This document shows positions 9,154-19,095 of a stretch of DNA of 64,000 nucleotides, piece by piece (the stretch's first letter is position 1; the number at the start of each line of letters is the position of its first letter). Under the pieces are notes generated by a model, which was not told where the DNA came from, did not search any database, and saw nothing but the letters and a program-made list of their open reading frames with translations. This DNA comes from Arthrobacter sp. SLBN-122 (GTDB lineage Bacteria > Actinomycetota > Actinomycetes > Actinomycetales > Micrococcaceae). The stretch lies in assembly GCF_006715165.1 (NCBI RefSeq), contig NZ_VFMS01000001.1, positions 2,604,001-2,668,000 on the forward strand, in the 5' to 3' direction. The translations under genes were made by a program, and so were the position numbers.

Positions 9154-9810
9154 TCAGGCGGGCTGGAACGCACCAATGCTGAGCAGGGTGATGTTTGCGT
9201 TGCTGCAGGCGCGCGTTGGCTGTGGGATGAACAATGACTCGGTCTCCTCGGGCGGATAGATCCGGTATCCGGCCGCATCGACCGGGGAGCAGTCCATGTA
9301 GTTGCCTGCCTGGGTGTAACGCAGCACAGCAGTGCCGGTCTGGCCCGGGGCCAGCAGGACGTCGACGACGCCGGCGGAATCATCCCGTGTTGCCGGGGCG
9401 CCAATGGGGGCGCCGGCGGCGTCTGCCACCAGGGAGACGCCCGGGTAACCCCTGAGGATGCAGGGCTCGGAGCCTTTGTTGGTGAGGTTGAGCTTCATGT
9501 AGACACTGCCGGCAGCGCCGCCGCCGGAGGCGTCGGTTGCCGCCGTGAGCCCGGCCGCTTTACAGAGGGTGGGGGTGCCGGCAGGGGTGGTGCCCGGAGC
9601 GGGGGAAGCAGGCGTCGACGTGGCCGGCGCCGAAGAGGCCGGAGGCGGCGTTGACGCGGTTGGCGACGGGGACTGGCTGGCCTGCCCGGTGGCGGGCGAC
9701 GTCGTTGTCTGGGACTGCGGCTGGCTTGGACCGCACGCGGTGAGCAGCAGCGCTGCCGCTGCGGCCGCCGTCGTCATGGCAAACCCCTGGGAAATTTTCT
9801 GAGACCTCAT
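9154..9810 (-). CDS. DUF4232 domain-containing lipoprotein
   Basis: Secreted lipoprotein of 218 residues. A short basic N-terminus and Ala/Leu core end in the lipobox LLTAC, with the lipidated Cys at residue 26. A Ser/Thr/Pro/Gln-rich linker (about 27-85) leads to a DUF4232 beta-sandwich domain with Cys residues that could form disulfides. I chose ATG 9810 because it gives a complete signal peptide and has a GAAGGTGG site upstream. Function is unknown. The family is common on actinobacterial cell surfaces. Confidence 0.85.
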   Translation of the reverse strand: MRSQKISQGFAMTTAAAAAALLLTACGPSQPQSQTTTSPATGQASQSPSPTASTPPPASSAPATSTPASPAPGTTPAGTPTLCKAAGLTAATDASGGGAAGSVYMKLNLTNKGSEPCILRGYPGVSLVADAAGAPIGAPATRDDSAGVVDVLLAPGQTGTAVLRYTQAGNYMDCSPVDAAGYRIYPPEETESLFIPQPTRACSNANITLLSIGAFQPA

Positions 9811-9961
9811 GGCACCACCTTCGCGGTACCCGTTGCCCGCGTCAACGATGCCACCGGCAGTAGACGCAATTTGATGCCCGGATCGTGATGATCCCGGCAT
9901 CAGACATGCCCGCAATGGGACCTGCGCGGCCATTTCGCCGGCCGGGCTGTCCCCCCGGCCC

Positions 9962-10015
9962 TCAGTCAGTCTCCGGCCCGCTGCAGTAGGGGCAATCGTC
10001 GGGGCAGTCCGTCAT
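9962..10015 (-). CDS. Possible 17-residue Cys-rich peptide coupled to upstream gene
   Basis: A tiny frame encodes MTDCPDDCPYCSGPETD. Its ATG overlaps the TGA stop of the upstream small gene in an ATGA arrangement, a normal sign of translational coupling. Three Cys in 17 residues with two CP dipeptides is unusual for chance. It could bind metal, or could simply be random sequence. There is no other evidence that it is expressed. Confidence 0.3.
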   Translation of the reverse strand: MTDCPDDCPYCSGPETD

Positions 10016-10230
10016 GCCGGCACCCCTGCCAGGTCGAAGCCGTCGGCGATATGGAACAGCCGCCGGCCGCCCGCCGGCGCAGTCACCCACACCACGTCGC
10101 CGTCGTCGGTCCGGGCATCCACCAGCCCGCTGAACGCGGTGTATCCATTGCTTCGGAGCTCCACTGCGTCGCCGATGTCGACGTTGTCCCAGCGGACGGG
10201 GCTTTTTACGCGGCTCGTCATTGAAGTCAC
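10012..10230 (-). CDS. Small hypothetical protein, beta-rich
   Basis: Predicted protein of 72 residues with no family I recognise. The sequence (WDNVDIGDAVELRSNG, then GLVDARTDDGDVVWV) suggests a small beta-barrel, like short SH3-type proteins of actinobacteria. The GTG at 10230 is favoured because AGGAAG lies 4 nt upstream; ATG 10221 is the alternative (69 residues). It is divergent from the gene at 10435. Confidence 0.6.
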   Translation of the reverse strand: MTSMTSRVKSPVRWDNVDIGDAVELRSNGYTAFSGLVDARTDDGDVVWVTAPAGGRRLFHIADGFDLAGVPA

Positions 10231-10434
10231 GGTTCTTCCTTTGGGGAGAATGGGCCAGGCAGCCACTGCCGCCCGGTGATGCCATCAAACAGCCCGGCGA
10301 GGGTCCGGCTCAATGGAGGAATGGCCACCCGTCCCGGAACTGCTTTGTGCAGCCCTCCAGCAGGGTCCTTGTGCCGGCGTGGAACGGCAGGGTTAGACTG
10401 CCTGCGTACGTGTTGGCGATCGAAGGAGAAGTTC

Positions 10435-10782
10435 ATGGACTACACCGGAAGCCAGTCGGAAAAGGCGGTTCCCGCCGGTGAACTGGGCCGCAGCCACATC
10501 GGGCAGACAATCAGCTTCCAGCCGAACGAGTTCACAGTCGTCTTCGGCAAGCTCGCCGGCATCGCGCGGACTGAGGCCATGGTCTACCTGTCCCTGACAG
10601 GGGTGGGAAGCGGCACCCACCTGAAGGATGAATACGACCTTCCCCTGACCCATGAGGTCTACGTGCCGGTGGACGTCATTTCCAACGCGGAATCCACCAT
10701 CAAGGACCTGTTTGGGAAGGTCCAGGAGAACCTCCGCGGAGCCGGCCACAAGGGCGGCGAGGACCGGACGGACCGGCTCTAA
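10435..10782 (+). CDS. Hypothetical protein, 115 residues
   Basis: Soluble protein with no signal peptide or membrane segment. The middle (IGQTISFQPNEFTVVFGKLA and then MVYLSLTGVG) alternates like beta strands, and the tail is charged and polar. A strong AAGGAG at 10423-10428 precedes ATG 10435. I do not recognise a family. A large hairpin follows directly. Confidence 0.7.
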   Translation: MDYTGSQSEKAVPAGELGRSHIGQTISFQPNEFTVVFGKLAGIARTEAMVYLSLTGVGSGTHLKDEYDLPLTHEVYVPVDVISNAESTIKDLFGKVQENLRGAGHKGGEDRTDRL

Positions 10783-10800
10783 GCCGCCCCGAACCTTAAG

Positions 10801-10840
10801 GACGTGGACGACGGCGGGAGGTCCCGCCGTCGTCCACGTC
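10801..10840. terminator. Long GC-rich hairpin between convergent genes
   Basis: A perfect 19-bp inverted repeat (10801-10819 and 10822-10840) is separated by only 2 nt, so the real loop must open part of the stem. There is no T-run. It lies between convergent genes ending at 10782 and 10876 and probably terminates both. Its core resembles the hairpin at 30383-30437. Confidence 0.75.
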
Positions 10841-10875
10841 ACCGGGGGTACCGCCCGGCCCGGCATCTGTTAGTC

Positions 10876-12591
10876 CTAGTACGCCTTGACTCGCTGCTCC
10901 ACCACGAGGTGGATGAGGGCGAACACGCCGTCCCGGTCGATCGCTGCCAGGGCGGAATCCAGTGCGGCCGGGACGTCCCGGTCCTCGGTTACCGTGACTC
11001 CGAACCCGCCGAAAGCCCTGGCCATCAGCGCAAAATCGGGGTTTTTCAGCTGGGTGCCCGACACGCGCTGCGGGTAGTGCCGCTCCTGATGGGTGCGGAT
11101 GGTGCCGTACTCCTGGTTGTCCATGACCACCACCAGCGGGGTGGCGCCGTACTGGGCAGCCGTTGCCAGCTCCTGCCCGTTCATGAGGAACTCGCCGTCC
11201 CCGGCGATGGTAACCACGCGCCGTCGCGGTTCGGCCAGGGACGCAGCGATGGCCGAGGGGACGGAGTACCCCATGGAACCGTTCCGCGCGCTGATCATGG
11301 ACGCGTAGCGGCGGGTGGGGAAATACCGGTGCGCCCAGTTGGTGTGTTCACCTGCACCAAAAGTCACCATTGCGTCCTCCGGCAGCCGTGGGACGAGATT
11401 GGCCATCAGGGTGTCCATCCGCGCCTGTCCTGCCGCCGGCGCAGCGGGAGGAAGCGCGGCAAATCGCTCCTGCTCAGCGCGCATCCGGCCCGTCCAGGCC
11501 TTCCACTCTTCCTTCACGGGCAGGCTGATGTCGGCCAGGCCGCGCACGAACGCTTCCGGCTTGGCCAGGATCTGCCGCGACACCGGGCCGGACCTTCCGC
11601 GGAGCGACGGGTCCACGCTGACCAGGAAATTCTCCTTGTTCCAGTCCTGCCTGCAGACGAAACCGTCCGTGATGACGTCCCCCGGCACCGTTCCCACGAA
11701 GACCAGGAGGTCGGTCTCCTCCAGCAGGTCATAGGTGGGGCGGGGACGGCCGTAGCCGATGGGGCCCACATAGGAGGGCGAATCGAAGGGCACCGTACCC
11801 TGCGTCCGCCATTCCGCCGCGGCCGGGATGTGGTGCCGTTCCAGCCATCCGGTGAGCTGGTCCGCGGCCTCCTGGGTCCAGTCATTGCCGCCGGTGACGA
11901 AAAGGGGCTTGCTGGATTCAGCCAGCGCCGCTTCCAGCGCTGCTGCATCCGTGCTGGCCATGCCGCCGGCGGCAACGGGAATGGCAGGGTGCAGGGCGGG
12001 GCTCACCTGCTGCCGGATGATGTCCTCGGGCAGGCCCACCACCACGGGCCCGGGCCGCCCGCTCATGGCCGCGAACATCGCTTCCGCCACGATCTCGGAT
12101 GCCCGCTCCGGGTGGTCAAGGACCATCACACGCTTGGCTCCGGTGTCGAACCAGGACTTGATGTCGAATTCCTGGAAGGCCTCGCGGTCCCGGTGGGCGA
12201 ACGGGATCAGCCCCACGAACAGCAGCATGGGAGTGGAATCCTGCCACGCGGTGTGCAGTCCCACGTGGGCATTGGCGGCACCGGGCCCCCGGGTCACCAT
12301 CGCCACCCCGGGACGCTGGTTCAGCTTCCCGTCGGCTTCCGCCATGTAGGCGGCGCCGCCTTCATGGCGGCAGACGATGGTTTCGATCGTCGAGTTGTGC
12401 AGGCCGTCCAGCACGTCCAGGAAGCTCTCGCCGGGAACCACGTAGGTGCGCTCCACGCCGTGCGCCACCAGCGAATCAACGATCATGTGCCCCGCGGATT
12501 TCAGGGCGGGCACCGCGGCGTCCCGGTGATGGACGACGGCGGCGGGCCGGGTAGGGGAGGAGGTCAGGGTGGGCTGCGGCTCTGGTGTCAT
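10876..12591 (-). CDS. Thiamin-diphosphate-dependent enzyme, acetolactate-synthase-like
   Basis: Protein of 571 residues with the three-domain ThDP fold. The cofactor-activating Glu is in CRHEGGAAYMAEA (E77). The ThDP/Mg binding motif runs from GDGEF at about 464 to the Asn of MDNQEYG about 28 residues later. It is the last gene of the pucR-glsA-ansP group, 39 nt after ansP. The substrate is unknown: similarity is to acetolactate synthase large subunits, but there is no regulatory subunit gene nearby, and the amide-nitrogen setting argues against branched-chain synthesis. A role on a 2-oxo acid from Asn/Gln breakdown is inference. Confidence 0.85.
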   Translation of the reverse strand: MTPEPQPTLTSSPTRPAAVVHHRDAAVPALKSAGHMIVDSLVAHGVERTYVVPGESFLDVLDGLHNSTIETIVCRHEGGAAYMAEADGKLNQRPGVAMVTRGPGAANAHVGLHTAWQDSTPMLLFVGLIPFAHRDREAFQEFDIKSWFDTGAKRVMVLDHPERASEIVAEAMFAAMSGRPGPVVVGLPEDIIRQQVSPALHPAIPVAAGGMASTDAAALEAALAESSKPLFVTGGNDWTQEAADQLTGWLERHHIPAAAEWRTQGTVPFDSPSYVGPIGYGRPRPTYDLLEETDLLVFVGTVPGDVITDGFVCRQDWNKENFLVSVDPSLRGRSGPVSRQILAKPEAFVRGLADISLPVKEEWKAWTGRMRAEQERFAALPPAAPAAGQARMDTLMANLVPRLPEDAMVTFGAGEHTNWAHRYFPTRRYASMISARNGSMGYSVPSAIAASLAEPRRRVVTIAGDGEFLMNGQELATAAQYGATPLVVVMDNQEYGTIRTHQERHYPQRVSGTQLKNPDFALMARAFGGFGVTVTEDRDVPAALDSALAAIDRDGVFALIHLVVEQRVKAY

Positions 12592-12630
12592 GTTCTTTCT
12601 TTAGCTCGGAGGGTGGCGGAAGCGCCGGGG

Positions 12631-14148
12631 TCAGGAAATGGGCGTGCGGTTGGCGATGACGGGGGACTTCCCGGTGTAGCCGTCGCGGGTTTCGGCGATG
12701 TCGCGGATGCGTTGGCGGCAGGCGTACCAGCCGATGACCATGAGGATGGAGGCGATGGCGGTGACGAGCATGGTCAGGGGTGAGTCGATGAAGACCATGA
12801 TGAGGACGCTGATGAGGAAGAGGAGGGAGAGGTAGCCGGTGTAAGGGGCGCCGAACATGCGGAAGGAGGGGCGGGTGACCCAGCCTTTGTCGGCCCAGCG
12901 TTTGAGTTGGATTTGGCAGAGGACGATGGTGGCCCAGGTCATGATGATGCCGACGGAGGCGATGTTCAGGACGATTTCGAAGGCTTCGGCGGGGACGAGG
13001 TAGTTCAGGGGGACGCCGAGGAGGGAGACGACGGCGGTGATGGCGATGCCGCCGTAGGGGACGCCTGCTTTGTTCATGCGGGAGGCGAAGCGCGGGGCGG
13101 AGCCGTTGACGGACATGGAGCGCAGGATCCGGCCGGTGGAGTAGAGCCCGGCGTTGAGGGAGGACAGGGCGGCGGTGAGGACCACGAGGTTCATGATGAC
13201 GTCTACGCCCTGGACGCCGATGGAGCCGAAGAAGGTCACGAAGGGGCTGACGCCTTTTTGGTAGGAGGTGAAGGGCAGCAGCAGGGCCAGGAGGATGACG
13301 GAGCCGACGTAGAACACGGCGATGCGGAAGACCACGGAGTTGATGGCTTTGGGCATGATTTTTTCGGGGTTTTCGGTTTCGCCGGCGGCGGTGCCGACGA
13401 GTTCGATGGAGGCGTAGGCGAACAGGACGCCCTGCATGAGGATGATCATGGGGAGCAGGCCGTTGGGGAAGATTCCGCCGTTGTCGTTCAGGAGGCTGAT
13501 GCCGACCTGTTGGCCGTCCACGGGGGTGCCGAAGATGACGAAGTAGGTGCCGATGATGAGGAAGGCGACGAGGGCGGCGACCTTGATCAGGGCGAACCAG
13601 AATTCCATTTCGCCGAAGACCTTGACCGAGACGAGGTTCAGGGCGAGGACGACGATGAGGGCGGTCAGTGCCCAGGCCCACTGCGGGACGTCGGCCATCC
13701 AGGGGATGTAGTTGCCGAAGAAGTGCATGTAGAGGGCGGCGGCGGTGATGTCCACGATGGTGGTGGTGGCCCAGTTGATCCAGTAGAACCAGCCGGAGAC
13801 GAACGCGGCTTTTTCGCCGAAGAATTCCCGGGCGTAGGAGACGAACGAGCCGGAGGAGGGCCGGTGCAGGACCAGTTCGCCCAGGGCGCGCAGGATCAGG
13901 AACGCGAAGAACCCGCAGACCGCGTACGCGATGACGAGGGACGGGCCGGCCGCGTTGAGCCGGCCGCCGGCGCCCAGGAACAGGCCGGTGCCGATCGCAC
14001 CGCCGATCGCGATCATCTGGATCTGCCGGGGCTTGAGGTTCTTGTGGTAACCCTTGTCCTCCGCGTGCAGGGAGGTCTCGGACGCATGCGTGTGACCACC
14101 ATCAATAATGTGGTCGAAACCAACCTCGTCATTGGGGTTGTTGGGCAT
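12631..14148 (-). CDS. ansP: L-asparagine permease, APC family
   Basis: Amino-acid/proton symporter of 505 residues with 12 expected membrane helices. From memory it closely follows E. coli AnsP, including [16 protein letters not shown] in helix 1, [33 protein letters not shown] and [16 protein letters not shown] chose ATG 14148 (MPNNPNDE) because AAGGAAA lies just upstream; an earlier in-frame start would overlap glsA. Codons are strongly C-ending, more than in neighbours, consistent with high expression. Next to a glutaminase it suggests import and hydrolysis of Asn/Gln. Confidence 0.9.
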   Translation of the reverse strand: MPNNPNDEVGFDHIIDGGHTHASETSLHAEDKGYHKNLKPRQIQMIAIGGAIGTGLFLGAGGRLNAAGPSLVIAYAVCGFFAFLILRALGELVLHRPSSGSFVSYAREFFGEKAAFVSGWFYWINWATTTIVDITAAALYMHFFGNYIPWMADVPQWAWALTALIVVLALNLVSVKVFGEMEFWFALIKVAALVAFLIIGTYFVIFGTPVDGQQVGISLLNDNGGIFPNGLLPMIILMQGVLFAYASIELVGTAAGETENPEKIMPKAINSVVFRIAVFYVGSVILLALLLPFTSYQKGVSPFVTFFGSIGVQGVDVIMNLVVLTAALSSLNAGLYSTGRILRSMSVNGSAPRFASRMNKAGVPYGGIAITAVVSLLGVPLNYLVPAEAFEIVLNIASVGIIMTWATIVLCQIQLKRWADKGWVTRPSFRMFGAPYTGYLSLLFLISVLIMVFIDSPLTMLVTAIASILMVIGWYACRQRIRDIAETRDGYTGKSPVIANRTPIS

Positions 14149-14194
14149 GGGTATTTCCTTTCGATCCGGGGGAGATCTGATGGGGTGGGAAAAT

Positions 14195-15154
14195 CTAGAA
14201 AACGGACCAGCCGGTGCGGTCCGAGAGGTCGGCAAGGGCTGCCGTGCCGGCGAGGGAATTGCCCTTCGCATCCAGGCGGGGGCTCCACACACAGATGGCG
14301 CACTGGCCCGGCACGATGACCAGGATCCCGCCGCCCACCCCGCTCTTGCCGGGCAGGCCCACGCGGTAGGCGAATTCGCCGGCGGCGTCGTACATGCCGC
14401 AGGTCAGCATGATGGAGCCGATCCTCTTGGCCTCGCTTGGCGACAACACCGTGCCGGAGGTCCCCTGGCCGTCATTGGCAAGGAACAGGCCGGCCTTGGC
14501 CAACTCGGTGCAGGTCATCATGATGGAACACTGGCGGACATAGTTTTCCACCACTGATTCCGCGGGCCGGCAGAGGTTTCCGAAGTCCTTCAGGAAGTGG
14601 GCCAGGGCCAGGTTGCGGCTGCTGCCGGCCAATTCACCGGCGGCCGCAGCCTCGTCAATGAACGGCCCGGACTGTCCCTGCTTCCCTGTGAGTCCCTGCC
14701 GGCCCGCTTGTTCGGTGAGGAACCGCAGGAGGTGCGCAGCGGCGTCGGGCGTCCCTTCCATCAGGTGGTCGGTGACCACCAGTGCGCCGGCATTGATGAA
14801 GGGGTTGCGGGGGATGCCGTGTTCGGCTTCGAGCTGGACCAGGGAGTTGAAGGCGGTCCCGGACGGTTCGCGCAGCACCCGTGACCACAGGCGGGCCGAT
14901 CCGCCGCCCTGCAGCGCCATGGCAAGGGTGAATACCTTGGAGATGCTCTGGATGGAAAAGGGGACGTCCGCGTCGCCGGAGCAAAAGACGTCACCGGTGG
15001 TGGTGGCGACGGCGATTCCAAACCGGTTGAAGGGAACCTTGGCCAGGAAGGGGATATTGCGGGGTACTGCACCCGTCTCCTTCCGCGGCCGGTGATGCCG
15101 GACGATGTCCTCGAGGAGGACGTCCAGGGGTGGTGCGCCGAGCGTGGTGGTCAT
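14195..15154 (-). CDS. glsA: Glutaminase A
   Basis: Hydrolyses L-glutamine to glutamate and ammonia in the cytoplasm. The 319-residue length fits the beta-lactamase-like glutaminase family. The catalytic Ser-X-X-Lys is visible as S70-I-S-K73 in [11 protein letters not shown], and family blocks [33 protein letters not shown] are intact. Start ATG 15154 overlaps the pucR stop (ATGA), and GGCAGGAA stands almost against the ATG, so translation probably depends on coupling. Confidence 0.93.
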   Translation of the reverse strand: MTTTLGAPPLDVLLEDIVRHHRPRKETGAVPRNIPFLAKVPFNRFGIAVATTTGDVFCSGDADVPFSIQSISKVFTLAMALQGGGSARLWSRVLREPSGTAFNSLVQLEAEHGIPRNPFINAGALVVTDHLMEGTPDAAAHLLRFLTEQAGRQGLTGKQGQSGPFIDEAAAAGELAGSSRNLALAHFLKDFGNLCRPAESVVENYVRQCSIMMTCTELAKAGLFLANDGQGTSGTVLSPSEAKRIGSIMLTCGMYDAAGEFAYRVGLPGKSGVGGGILVIVPGQCAICVWSPRLDAKGNSLAGTAALADLSDRTGWSVF

Positions 15155-16749
15155 TTCCTGCCTGAAGTGTCGTAGGAGGTGGAGGCCCACTCCTGGAGGT
15201 GGAGCAGTGCCACCAGGGAGTCCCTGGGACTGCTGAAGTTGAGGCCGGTCACGCGGGTGGCTTTGGCTACCCGGTAGTACACGGTGTTCTTGTGCAGGTT
15301 CATCCGCCTGGCGCATTCGGCGACGTCGAAGGACGCGTCGAAATACGCGCGGAGGGTCTCGGCGAGTTCGGCGTCTTCCTGCAGGAGTGTTGCCAGGCTG
15401 CGGTGGCGGAAGGGGGACGAGTGGAAGTTCCGTACCGCCTCGCGGTAGAGGATCTCGGCTTCGAAATCTCCTACCGAGGCAACCGTGCCGGATTCCGCGG
15501 TGCCCACGCAGGCCAACAGCGCCTCCGTAATCCGGGTCACCGTGTGGAGGGACAACAGGTCCGGCGCCAGGGGGCCGACGGCTGCGAAGGGACTGATGCC
15601 GAGGTGTTTGCCCGCATCCCGGACGATCGCTTCGGCCAGCGACCGCAGCCCCGATTCCGCGGTGCTTGACTGCAGGTCGGGCACGATGATGGCGGTGTCA
15701 CCGTTGAACTGGCCCACGACGGCGGTGGGCTTGTACGCGGCCGCGTGGATGGAGGCGAGGTTGGCAAGTTCCCCGTGCTTGAGCGCTGCGTCATCGGCAC
15801 GCGAGTCGGCATCGGACATGCCGATGAGGATGAGCGCGGCCGGCCTTTCCGAAGGGATCTTTCCGCTGTGCGCGCTGGCGGCGGCCTCCGCGGGGCCGGA
15901 CAGGATCCGCACAACCCGGTCCTCCCGCATATGGACGGACTGCTGGTTCCGGTAGCGGATCAATTCGGCGGAAACGCGGGCCGCGGAGCCCGTAAGGACG
16001 TATTCAACATCCGGCCCAAAGCCGCCGCCGGTCTCCTGGAGCCAGATGTAGCCCATGATCCGCTCACCCGCGAAGAGCGCGATGGCAACCCGTTCCCGCA
16101 GCCCGTCCTGGGGCCTGGCGGGCATGCGGACCGGCTGGCGGGTGCGGTGGAGTTCCCGGTAGGCACCGAGGTCCTTGAGCAGCAGTTCATACTTGCGGGG
16201 GCCGCGGCGGGCCAGGATGGACGCCTTCCGGAGTTCATCAATGTCGTTGGTGACGGTGGAATAGGCCAGGACCTTGTTGGCCGCATCCTCGATGAGCACG
16301 TGGCTGGACGTGAGCCGGGCCGTGGTCTGGGCGATCGCGAAGAGGTCTTCCTCGAGCAGCGTCAACACTTCGCTCTGGTAGCTGCGCGGCTGGATCCGGT
16401 CCTTGGCAATGGACAGCAGGCGGTCCCAGTCTGCCGCCGGGTCCACCAGCAGCAGCCCGGACCCGGCTGCGCGGAGGAGTTCCTCCGCTTCTGCGAGGTC
16501 TTCACGCTGGCCCTTCACGGCGACCACCGGGGGCGGATCCTTCAGGAGGCGCCGGAGGGCAGGCAGTGCAGAACGTCCACGGACCCCGATGAGCAGGACA
16601 AAGGCTTTGGCGGGCTCGATCGCTTCGTCGTCCGCGTCCACAATCAGGAACCGCTCGATGGCCGGCGCCGTAGGGGCAGGCCGGAGGATGAGGCTGGCGA
16701 AGCCAAGGGGAAGATCCGAGAGGATGTCCTCCACCGTAACCGCGGCCAT
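15151..16749 (-). CDS. PucR-family transcriptional regulator
   Basis: Protein of 532 residues with the PucR layout: an N-terminal sensing part, a middle GAF/GGDEF-like region and a C-terminal helix-turn-helix (ECARRMNLHKNTVYYRVAKA). PucR proteins usually activate purine or amino-acid nitrogen genes. It is the first gene of a likely operon with glsA, ansP and the ThDP enzyme, so it is the probable local regulator. ATG 16749 has AAAAGGAAA upstream. The effector is unknown. Confidence 0.88.
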   Translation of the reverse strand: MAAVTVEDILSDLPLGFASLILRPAPTAPAIERFLIVDADDEAIEPAKAFVLLIGVRGRSALPALRRLLKDPPPVVAVKGQREDLAEAEELLRAAGSGLLLVDPAADWDRLLSIAKDRIQPRSYQSEVLTLLEEDLFAIAQTTARLTSSHVLIEDAANKVLAYSTVTNDIDELRKASILARRGPRKYELLLKDLGAYRELHRTRQPVRMPARPQDGLRERVAIALFAGERIMGYIWLQETGGGFGPDVEYVLTGSAARVSAELIRYRNQQSVHMREDRVVRILSGPAEAAASAHSGKIPSERPAALILIGMSDADSRADDAALKHGELANLASIHAAAYKPTAVVGQFNGDTAIIVPDLQSSTAESGLRSLAEAIVRDAGKHLGISPFAAVGPLAPDLLSLHTVTRITEALLACVGTAESGTVASVGDFEAEILYREAVRNFHSSPFRHRSLATLLQEDAELAETLRAYFDASFDVAECARRMNLHKNTVYYRVAKATRVTGLNFSSPRDSLVALLHLQEWASTSYDTSGRK

Positions 16750-16923
16750 GGCATTTCCTTTTGTGTTGATCCCAGCGGACGGCTCTGTCCGGTCACATCA
16801 TGCTATCCAGCCTCAAGGCGCACGATTATGGAATTCATTCCAAGCCCGCCGACATGTTTTTGGTTTCCGGTCCATGGAAGGAGGGGGCCCTATAAGGCGC
16901 TGCCGGGGCCCCGCCAGGAAAAG

Positions 16924-16958
16924 TTGTTCAACAATACCTTGCCAAGATTGTTCAACAA
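16924..16958. promoter_or_regulatory. Two GntR-type operators TTGTTCAACAA
   Basis: The 11-bp palindrome TTGTTCAACAA occurs at 16924-16934 and again at 16948-16958, centres 24 bp apart, upstream of the NRAMP-like gene. The same palindrome, extended to ATTGTTCAACAAT, lies before pxpA at 24038-24050. FCD-type GntR proteins bind sites of this kind, and one is encoded at 19096-19764. The gap 16750-17007 holds nothing else I can support. Confidence 0.8.
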
Positions 16959-17007
16959 CCTGTATCGTCGCTGGGGACGATAATTGTGACTACGGTCACC
17001 CAAGGCA

Positions 17008-18240
17008 ATGGATGGAACCATGGCAGCAGAACCTGGCATCAAACTGAACCTAAGCACGTCCGCCCGCCGCACAGCGCTCCTTGGCGCCATGTTCCTCATG
17101 GCCACCAGTGCCATCGGACCGGGCTTCATCACCCAGACCACGGTGTTCACCGCCCAGATCGGGGCCGCGTTCGCGTTCGCGATCCTGGCCTCGATCCTGA
17201 TCGATGTGGCCGTGCAAATGAATGTCTGGCGCGTCATCGGCGTCACCGGGCTCCGGGCCCAGGAACTTGGCAACAAGGTCCTTCCCGGCATCGGCTGGCT
17301 TCTCTCCGGCCTGGTGTTCCTTGGCGGGGTGGTCTTCAATATCGGCAACATTGCCGGCACCGGCCTCGGAGCCAACGCCATGATGGGTGTGGATCCGAAG
17401 GTGGGCGGCATTGTCTCGGCCGTGGTCGCCATCCTGGTCTTCCTCAGCAAGAAAGCCGGCATGGCACTGGACCGGATCGTGGTGCTGCTGGGCGCCGTCA
17501 TGATCCTGCTGATGATCTACGTGGCCATCGTCGCCGCCCCGCCCCTGGGAGAGGCGCTGAAGAACACGTTCCTTCCCGAAAAGGTGGACTTCCTCATCAT
17601 TACCACCTTGGTGGGCGGCACCGTGGGCGGCTACATCACCTACGCCGGTGCCCACCGCATGCTCGACTCCGGCGCCACCGGCATCCGGCACGTCAAGGAG
17701 ATCACCCGCAGCTCCGTCCTGGGCATCCTGACCACCGGCCTGATGCGCGTGCTGCTCTTCCTGGCCATCCTCGGCGTCGTGGCCGGCGGGACCGTCCTCA
17801 CCAGCAGCAACATGGCGGCCGAAGCCTTCGGCGCGGCAGCCGGTGAAATCGGCCTCCGGATGTTCGGTGTGGTCCTTTGGGCCGCCGCCATCACCTCGGT
17901 GATCGGCGCAGCCTTCACCTCCGTCTCCTTCATCACCTCCTCCCGCACGCCCGAGCGCAAGCGGAACCTCATCACCGTCGCATTCATTGCCGGCTGCGCC
18001 ATCGTGTACTTCTTCCTCGGCCAGGCGCCCCAGCAGCTGCTGATCTTCGCCGGCGCCTTCAACGGACTGATCCTGCCGGTAGGCTTTGCGGTCCTGCTCT
18101 GGGTGGCCTGGCGCCGCCGCGACCTGATGCACGGCTACGCCTACCCCAAGTGGCTGCTCCTGGTCGGTACCGCCGCATGGCTCCTCACCGTGTTCCTCGG
18201 CTGGACCTCGCTCATGGGACTGGCAAAGCTGTGGGCATGA
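17008..18240 (+). CDS. NRAMP-like transporter (YcsG type) of the 5-oxoproline locus
   Basis: Integral membrane protein of 410 residues with about 11 helices; [17 protein letters not shown] marks the first NRAMP helix. In metal transporters this helix carries DPGN; here it reads GPGF, so metal transport is doubtful. The gene order matches Bacillus ycsG beside ycsI, ycsF and kipIA, which suggests uptake of 5-oxoproline or a related compound (inference). It overlaps the next gene by TGATG. ATG 17020 is an alternative start. Two operators lie 50-84 bp upstream. Confidence 0.82.
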   Translation: MDGTMAAEPGIKLNLSTSARRTALLGAMFLMATSAIGPGFITQTTVFTAQIGAAFAFAILASILIDVAVQMNVWRVIGVTGLRAQELGNKVLPGIGWLLSGLVFLGGVVFNIGNIAGTGLGANAMMGVDPKVGGIVSAVVAILVFLSKKAGMALDRIVVLLGAVMILLMIYVAIVAAPPLGEALKNTFLPEKVDFLIITTLVGGTVGGYITYAGAHRMLDSGATGIRHVKEITRSSVLGILTTGLMRVLLFLAILGVVAGGTVLTSSNMAAEAFGAAAGEIGLRMFGVVLWAAAITSVIGAAFTSVSFITSSRTPERKRNLITVAFIAGCAIVYFFLGQAPQQLLIFAGAFNGLILPVGFAVLLWVAWRRRDLMHGYAYPKWLLLVGTAAWLLTVFLGWTSLMGLAKLWA

Positions 18241-19022
18241 TGGACCGCCCCAGCATCCTCCCCGCCGCAGCACGCGAAGCCTTCCGAGGCGGCCTGGTGG
18301 AACCGACGTCGGGCTGGTCCCGCGGGTACGCGCAGGCGAACGTGCTTGCCATTCCGCGGGACCACGCCTTCGATTTCCTGCTGTTCGCCCAGCGCAATCC
18401 CAAGCCGTGCCCCATCCTGGGCGTCCTCGAGCCCGGCGAGACCAGCGGCCCGCTGCTGGCAGGCGGGGACATCCGCACGGACGTGGCGAAGTACACGGTG
18501 TACCGCGACGGGGAGAAAGTGGATGAGCCCACCAACATCACAGACTACTGGCGTGATGACCTGGTGACGTTCCTGATCGGCTGTTCCTTCACCTTCGAGG
18601 CAGCCCTGCAGGACGGCGGCATAGGCATAGCCCACATCGAGCAGGGCGTGAACGTGCCGATGTACCGCACCAGCCGCCAGTGTGCCCCCGCCGGCACCAT
18701 GTCCGGTCCGTTGGTGGTCTCCATGCGCCCCGTCCCCGCCTCGCAGGTGGCCGACGCGGTCCGCATCACCTCCCGCTACCCGGCCGTGCACGGCGCGCCC
18801 GTCCACGTGGGCAACCCGCACGAACTGGGCATCAGCGACCTGGCCCGGCCGGACTTCGGGGATGCCGTGACTGTCCCGGATGGGCACATTCCGGTGTTCT
18901 GGGCCTGCGGCGTCACCCCGCAGGCTGCCGTGATGCAGTCACGCCCGCCGCTGGCCATCGGCCACGCCCCTGGCCACATGCTCATCACCGACGCGAGGGA
19001 CAGCGACTACCTGGTTCCGTGA
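18240..19022 (+). CDS. DUF1445 / D-glutamate cyclase family putative hydro-lyase (YcsI-like)
   Basis: Protein of 260 residues of the YcsI/DUF1445 family. Family blocks seen are [53 protein letters not shown] and [10 protein letters not shown]. The mammalian homologue region belongs to D-glutamate cyclase, which forms 5-oxo-D-proline from D-glutamate. Placement in a 5-oxoprolinase locus therefore makes sense: this enzyme may feed or drain 5-oxoproline. The start overlaps the stop of the transporter. The exact reaction here is not proven. Confidence 0.88.
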   Translation: MDRPSILPAAAREAFRGGLVEPTSGWSRGYAQANVLAIPRDHAFDFLLFAQRNPKPCPILGVLEPGETSGPLLAGGDIRTDVAKYTVYRDGEKVDEPTNITDYWRDDLVTFLIGCSFTFEAALQDGGIGIAHIEQGVNVPMYRTSRQCAPAGTMSGPLVVSMRPVPASQVADAVRITSRYPAVHGAPVHVGNPHELGISDLARPDFGDAVTVPDGHIPVFWACGVTPQAAVMQSRPPLAIGHAPGHMLITDARDSDYLVP

Positions 19023-19036
19023 ACCCGCGACTAAAG

Positions 19037-19084
19037 AAGCCGGGAGGAGCCCGCACCAACCGGTGCGGGCTCCTCCCGGCTTTA
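19037..19084. terminator. Bidirectional intrinsic terminator
   Basis: A perfect 21-bp stem (19037-19057 with 19062-19082) and 4-nt loop are followed by T residues. It separates the convergent ycsI-like and gntR genes. Confidence 0.9.
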
Positions 19085-19095
19085 ACAGCCTCCGG

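Noticed and set aside
12907..14319. Long plus-strand frame very rich in Asp and Gly opposite ansP
   Set aside because: It mirrors the C-ending codons of the permease; the composition is typical of an antisense frame and has no membrane or enzyme motif.
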